The notes below the pieces were generated by a model that was not told the DNA's origin, made no database searches, and saw only the letters and a list, made by a program, of their open reading frames with translations. This document shows, piece by piece, positions 6,840 to 9,818 of a stretch of 9,818 bases of DNA. This stretch comes from UBA11996 sp964394975 (lineage in GTDB: Bacteria; Chloroflexota; Dehalococcoidia; Lucifugimonadales; UBA826): contig CAYMZR010000082.1 of NCBI GenBank assembly GCA_964394975.1, positions 1 through 9,818 on the forward strand, read 5' to 3'. The translations under genes were made by a program, and so were the position numbers. The first letter of the stretch is position 1; each line of letters starts with the position of its first letter.

Positions 6840-7811
6840 CTACCTGAGTTCTGCTATCAACAAGTCAAAAGATTCTTGTTCAGTCAACCTTCCTTCTCTC
6901 ACTCTAATATTGGACTCCAAAAGTTTGTCATGCATATCCATAATCCTAGCTTGAGAAATTTTTTTCTCCATTTCCAACGTCTTCTTCAAAGGGTAACCTG
7001 ATAAATTCATTTGCTTTCCGATATCAGACAAAGGAACCTTCCGGTTAATCAAATATTTCGCATTGAATAGAAAGCGAATTTGCCTTTCTATCATTCTTGC
7101 AATTGCCGAAGGCGATTCTCCAAGATTTATGAGGCTTGCAGATGCGCTTAATGCATCTCTAGTTCTTCCATCTATAACAGCGTCGACGACTCTGAAAACA
7201 TTCTGTTGCCTGACATAGGGAACCATGAGCCTAACATCTGATGTGGTTATCAAATTTCCATTTGAATAAGTTTTCATTTTCTTAATCTCAGAATCAATTA
7301 ATCTAAGCTCATTCCCAACGGAGTCAGCAAGAAGGGCAATAGCCTGTGATTCCATTTCAACACTCAAAAGAGAGCAACGAACGTTTATCCAATCTATCAG
7401 TTCTCGATACCGAAGCGACGGAAATTTTTCGACTTTCGATAGCTTCAAAATTTGAGAGACTATCTTGTTAGCTGGCAGGGAAGTTTTCTCAACGATCAGC
7501 AGAGTGCCAGTTTCCGGCATCCCTCCAAATAAAACTGGAAAGTCAGCCCATTCATTAACATTATTTTCGGACGATCCCTTTTTTTCCGGACTTCCTAATT
7601 TATTCAATAATCCTTCTACTATAACCAGCCTTTTATCTGCCATAAATGGAACCGTTGACACGGAAGCAAATAATTCTCCAATATTTATTAAGTTGCCATT
7701 TAAAGTGGTCGTGTTTATATCCCTCATTTCAGGCGGTGTTACAGTAAGTCTAAATTCGGATATACGTTCGGAAATCCGAAATTCATCTTGGCCTTCTAAA
7801 ACAACGATCAT
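6840..7811 (-). CDS. holA: DNA polymerase III delta subunit (clamp loader)
   Basis: Delta opens the beta sliding clamp within the clamp-loader complex at the replication fork. The 323 residues have the family layout. The N-terminal AAA+-like domain begins VVLEGQDEFRI (about 3-13), continues with PFMADKRLVIVEG (55-67) and has TGTLLIVEKT (101-110). The lid region has GNELRLIDSEIKKM (166-179). The C-terminal collar domain starts at NVFRVVDAVIDGR (204-216), with IERQIRFLFNAKYLI (241-255) and SGYPLKKTLE (271-280). As expected for delta, there is no functional Walker A. ATG 7811 is preceded by GGTGGTG at a 5-nt spacing. The length is slightly below the usual 330-345. The stop codon touches that of the convergent PHP gene. 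It is divergent from the DUF1232 gene, with 90 bp between them. Confidence 0.93.
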   Translation of the reverse strand: MIVVLEGQDEFRISERISEFRLTVTPPEMRDINTTTLNGNLINIGELFASVSTVPFMADKRLVIVEGLLNKLGSPEKKGSSENNVNEWADFPVLFGGMPETGTLLIVEKTSLPANKIVSQILKLSKVEKFPSLRYRELIDWINVRCSLLSVEMESQAIALLADSVGNELRLIDSEIKKMKTYSNGNLITTSDVRLMVPYVRQQNVFRVVDAVIDGRTRDALSASASLINLGESPSAIARMIERQIRFLFNAKYLINRKVPLSDIGKQMNLSGYPLKKTLEMEKKISQARIMDMHDKLLESNIRVREGRLTEQESFDLLIAELR

Positions 7812-7832
7812 TTTTTCACCACCAAAACAACT

Positions 7833-7861
7833 TTGACGAGATTCCCATACCGAAATATTAT
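7833..7861 (+). promoter_or_regulatory. Sigma70-like promoter of the DUF1232 gene
   Basis: TTGACG (7833-7838), a 17-bp spacer and TATTAT (7856-7861) form a strong match. Transcription would start near 7868, leaving a leader of about 34 nt that has no Shine-Dalgarno sequence close to the ATG. Confidence 0.6.
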
Positions 7862-7901
7862 AAAATCTAGGAAAATCGCAAAATAATCACTAAAAATAAA
7901 A

Positions 7902-8225
7902 ATGGGCAAACTACCAATACTTTTCTTTAAACTTTTACTAGACCGGAGAATCCCTTTCAAGTACAAGTTGCTACCAGCGTTAGGTATCGCTTACGCCATA
8001 CTACCATTTGACATCATTCCAGATATGTTCCCTATTTTCGGTGTTGTTGATGACATTTTGGTATTGGCTGCTTCAGTAATTCTATTCATGATATTTGGCC
8101 CTATCCAAAAACTTGTCGATTCTTTAAAAAATACCAATACTCAAAAAAAACAAAAAAACCATGAAAACATCGTCGAGGGTGAATACAGGATCATCAGACA
8201 AAATGACGATAACGACACAGACTAA
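7902..8225 (+). CDS. DUF1232 (YkvA-like) small membrane protein
   Basis: A 107-residue protein of unknown biochemical function with the DUF1232 signature: KYKLLPALGIAYAILPFDIIPD (about 21-42) followed by PIFGVVDDILVL (44-55). These residues and the following hydrophobic run to about residue 66 would form one or two membrane-associated helices. The rest is a polar, lysine-rich linker and an acidic tail containing EGEYRII and ending in NDDNDTD. I have the impression that a similar EGEYR tail recurs in Chloroflexota relatives, but I could not check this. The ATG at 7902 is the natural start. No RBS is visible (the leader is AT-rich), so translation may be SD-independent. It lies 106 nt upstream of rplI, in the position where ssb and rpsR are found in many bacteria. 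A separate rplI promoter suggests only partial co-transcription. Confidence 0.88.
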   Translation: MGKLPILFFKLLLDRRIPFKYKLLPALGIAYAILPFDIIPDMFPIFGVVDDILVLAASVILFMIFGPIQKLVDSLKNTNTQKKQKNHENIVEGEYRIIRQNDDNDTD

Positions 8226-8232
8226 TTTATAG

Positions 8233-8248
8233 AAGGCATCACTGCCTT
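8233..8248 (+). other. Small hairpin at the rplI promoter (possible weak terminator)
   Basis: AAGGCA-TCAC-TGCCTT is a perfect 6-bp stem with a 4-nt loop, just after the DUF1232 stop codon. The following bases are TA-rich but not a clean T run, so it would be a weak terminator at best. Its left arm occupies the -35 position of the rplI promoter, so it could instead be a protein-binding dyad. Confidence 0.35.
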
Positions 8249-8261
8249 ATTATGCTATAAT
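8233..8261 (+). promoter_or_regulatory. Extended -10 promoter for rplI
   Basis: A perfect TATAAT (8256-8261) is preceded by TGC, the TGn extension. The -35 position at a 17-bp spacing is AAGGCA, a poor match that the extended -10 can compensate. Transcription would start near 8268, giving a leader of about 64 nt before rplI. Confidence 0.55.
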
Positions 8262-8319
8262 TTTCGTTCATGAAAAATTAAAAATACCTGTTAAATATAG
8301 GTTGGTATGTCAAGATTAC

Positions 8320-8325
8320 AGGAAG
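8320..8325 (+). promoter_or_regulatory. rplI ribosome binding site
   Basis: AGGAAG lies 6 nt before the ATG at 8332. It fixes that ATG as the start, against an in-frame TTG 30 nt upstream. Confidence 0.8.
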
Positions 8326-8331
8326 TTAACG

Positions 8332-8961
8332 ATGAGAGTTGTGTTTATAGAGGACGTTGAAGGAGTTGCACTCGGCGGCGAGGTCAAAGAGGTCAAAAAT
8401 GGATTTGCCAGAAATTACCTCATTCCTAAAAATCTTGCTGCCCCAGCCACTCACAACAACCTACAAAGAATCCATAAATTGACAAAAGATGCGACCGTAT
8501 CACGAGCACACAAACTCGATGAAATGAAAAATTTAGCTGGTAGCCTCGATGGCAGTGAAATAGCTATTGAAATGAGGGCCGGTGCCAATAACCGTTTATA
8601 TGGTTCCGTTACAGGAACCATGGTAGCTGACGCGTTGGCTGAAAAAATAGGAATACCAATCGAAAGAAGGTTGGTGCAACTCGATGACCCTATCAGAGAA
8701 GTCGGAACTTATGAAATTCCCTTACGTTTATTTGCAGAGGTAAATGCATCAATAAAAGTTACAATCTACGCAACTGGAACCGACCCATTTGAAATGGTTG
8801 CAAATGAAGAGAAGCCTGAGGAGGGCACCTCTCAAGACAACATTGATCAAGATTCAGACGAAGAAGAAAACATGGACACAACAGAAGTATCTGATCAATC
8901 TTCAGATATTGAAGAAGAGGAACTCGCAGAGGAAGATTCTGAGGAAATATCTCAAGGATAA
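8332..8961 (+). CDS. rplI: Ribosomal protein bL9 with acidic C-terminal tail
   Basis: Large-subunit protein that binds 23S rRNA at the base of the L1 stalk. The N-terminal domain (1-50) shows MRVVFIEDVEGVALGGEV and VKNGFARNYLIPKNLA, the bL9 signature. A connecting helix (about 50-75) leads to the C-terminal domain with NNRLYGSVT (87-95) and IREVGTYEIPLRL (121-133), ending near residue 156. Typical bL9 is about 150 residues. This one has 209, because residues 158-209 form a tail in which 24 of 52 are Asp or Glu and only one is Lys. The tail is low-complexity, likely disordered and in frame up to a single stop. The start at ATG 8332 is set by a good RBS and by matching the family N-terminus. 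dnaB follows 99 nt downstream, a conserved order. rpsF, ssb and rpsR are absent upstream. Confidence 0.96.
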   Translation: MRVVFIEDVEGVALGGEVKEVKNGFARNYLIPKNLAAPATHNNLQRIHKLTKDATVSRAHKLDEMKNLAGSLDGSEIAIEMRAGANNRLYGSVTGTMVADALAEKIGIPIERRLVQLDDPIREVGTYEIPLRLFAEVNASIKVTIYATGTDPFEMVANEEKPEEGTSQDNIDQDSDEEENMDTTEVSDQSSDIEEEELAEEDSEEISQG

Positions 8962-8991
8962 TTTAATCTTCTTTTTACTTCGTCTTTTGAC

Positions 8992-9021
8992 TTGCTAGGT
9001 TCGAACAGATCATGTGATAAT
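8992..9021 (+). promoter_or_regulatory. Possible internal promoter for dnaB
   Basis: TTGCTA (8992-8997), an 18-bp spacer and GATAAT (9016-9021), with TGT before the -10, form a moderate extended -10 match in the 99-bp rplI-dnaB gap. The gap has no terminator, so dnaB can also be read from the rplI promoter. Confidence 0.3.
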
Positions 9022-9049
9022 CGACAGCCCACACGCCAACTTATACCTC

Positions 9050-9054
9050 GGGAG
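9050..9054 (+). promoter_or_regulatory. dnaB ribosome binding site (supports TTG start)
   Basis: GGGAG lies 6 nt before TTG 9061. No ATG or GTG exists in this frame before the conserved DnaB N-terminus, so this site decides the start. Confidence 0.65.
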
Positions 9055-9060
9055 ATTGGG

Positions 9061-9818
9061 TTGTACACCGATAGAATTTTGCCACATGATATTGAAGCTG
9101 AACACTCAGTCATTGGCTCATTGCTATTGGACGGAGATTCTCTTTCTAAAGTAACCTCGATGCTCAAACCCAACGATTTCTACCTGGAAAAAAACCGCTA
9201 TTGTTTTGAGGCATGCTTAAATTTAGCTGGAAGAAATGAAGTCATAAACCAGGTAACAGTGGCTCACGAATTATCCATTCAAGAAAAATTGGATTCCGTC
9301 GGCGGGTCAGTACATCTTTCCGATATGGTCAATGGAGTTCCCAGCCCAGCTCATATACTGCACTATGCCCAAATAGTTCATCGAACCTCGATAATGAGGC
9401 AATTGGTGCAAGCGGCAGGGTCGATTGCTGACATCGGATATGAAAGTGCTCCAGACACCGACGAATCTTTGAACAGAGCTGAGGAACTATTGTTTGGTAT
9501 ACGTACAGAACGTGGAACGAGAGATTTTGCGGCTCTTCGTGACGTTTTGGATAACTATATGGCTGAAAGCCTACAACCCGACATAAACACATTAGCTCCC
9601 GTCCAAAGTGGTTACAATCAATTTGATCAACTTCTGGGCGGAGGATTGCAACGCTCCGACCTACTGATTGTGGCAGCAAGACCAAGTTTGGGTAAAAGTA
9701 CTTTGGCTTTCAATATGGCGGCGGCGGCGGCAGGAAATGGCAGTAGTGTAGGTATTTTTAGTTTAGAAATGAGCGCAGAGCAAATAGCTCTTCGCCTGCT
9801 ATCTAGTGAGGCCCATGT
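9061..9818 (+). CDS. dnaB: Replicative DNA helicase DnaB, N-terminal part (3' end outside window)
   Basis: Hexameric 5'-3' helicase that unwinds DNA at the replication fork and contacts primase. The 252 visible residues include the N-terminal domain: RILPHDIEAEHSVIGSLLLD (5-24), then GGSVHLSDMVNGVPS (81-95) and HYAQIVHRTSIMRQL (101-115). The RecA-like domain begins with GYNQFDQLLGGGLQRSDL (184-201), then the Walker A loop ARPSLGKST (206-214) and the H1a motif IFSLEMSAEQIALRLLSSEA (232-251). The P-loop is intact, so no intein is inserted there. TTG 9061 is the likely start. It has GGGAG 6 nt upstream and gives the usual short leader before LPHDIEAE. The frame is open back to the rplI stop, so the in-frame TTG at 8992 is a weaker alternative without RBS. 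Five consecutive alanine codons (9718-9732) lie in the helix after Walker A. It follows rplI, a conserved arrangement. Confidence 0.95.
   Translation, partial: MYTDRILPHDIEAEHSVIGSLLLDGDSLSKVTSMLKPNDFYLEKNRYCFEACLNLAGRNEVINQVTVAHELSIQEKLDSVGGSVHLSDMVNGVPSPAHILHYAQIVHRTSIMRQLVQAAGSIADIGYESAPDTDESLNRAEELLFGIRTERGTRDFAALRDVLDNYMAESLQPDINTLAPVQSGYNQFDQLLGGGLQRSDLLIVAARPSLGKSTLAFNMAAAAAGNGSSVGIFSLEMSAEQIALRLLSSEAH

Noticed and set aside
6810..6851. GAACTC/GAGTTC inverted repeat as a bidirectional terminator for the PHP gene and holA
   Set aside because: The 6-bp stem has a 30-nt loop, lies within coding sequence and lacks a T run.
7465..7836. 123-codon open frame antisense to the holA N-terminal region
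   Set aside because: It overlaps the conserved delta subunit and has the composition of a shadow frame.
8302..8331. Extending rplI to an in-frame TTG at 8302
   Set aside because: The added ten residues do not fit bL9, and the RBS at 8320-8325 points to ATG 8332.
8992..9060. Starting dnaB at TTG 8992
   Set aside because: It has no RBS, and the 23 extra residues do not resemble DnaB N-termini.
9329..9685. 118-codon open frame antisense to dnaB
   Set aside because: It lies wholly inside clear DnaB coding sequence, has no recognisable motifs and has no RBS support.
1..9818. CRISPR array, insertion sequence, prophage or defence system
   Set aside because: No regularly spaced repeats, transposase or phage genes were found. 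The only recombinase is a Xer-type enzyme beside topA, a normal chromosomal setting.

Overview
This is an AT-rich bacterial housekeeping window (about 40% G+C by eye). It carries DNA replication and topology genes, a Clp chaperone, a ribosomal protein and two serine tRNAs. The protein set, the short clpC-type ATPase, the DUF1232 protein with an EGEYRII tail and the general flavour of the sequences suggest a Chloroflexota bacterium, perhaps a free-living Dehalococcoidia/SAR202-like lineage. That placement is an impression from protein style and was not tested by a search. No phage, transposon, CRISPR or defence genes are visible.

Left part, 1-6000, all on the minus strand. Read in transcription order: clpC (6000-3565); a 60-residue protein with a textbook twin-arginine motif and its own near-consensus promoter (3473-3291); tandem tRNA-Ser(CGA) and tRNA-Ser(GGA), both with encoded CCA (3102-2896); topA, encoding DNA topoisomerase I with three C-terminal zinc ribbons (2734-593); and the N-terminal part of a XerC/XerD-type tyrosine recombinase that runs off the left edge (521-1).

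Middle part, 6001-7811. A 182-bp divergent intergenic region separates clpC from a plus-strand PHP-domain phosphoesterase. It holds predicted promoters for both genes and four short perfect inverted repeats. The PHP gene converges on holA (DNA polymerase III delta, clamp loader), and their stop codons abut with no spacer.

Right part, 7812-9818, plus strand. A strong sigma70-like promoter drives a small DUF1232 membrane protein. It is followed by rplI (ribosomal protein bL9), which has its own extended -10 promoter and an unusual 52-residue acidic C-terminal tail, and then by dnaB (replicative helicase), which probably starts at TTG and is cut by the right edge. The rplI-dnaB pair is a widely conserved order, but rpsF, ssb and rpsR, often found just upstream, are absent.

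The theme is chromosome maintenance: TopA and Xer manage topology and chromosome resolution, HolA and DnaB act at the replication fork, and ClpC handles protein quality control. I see no complete undescribed system. The best leads are the acidic tail of bL9, the small Tat protein, and the dyad-rich clpC/PHP intergenic region.
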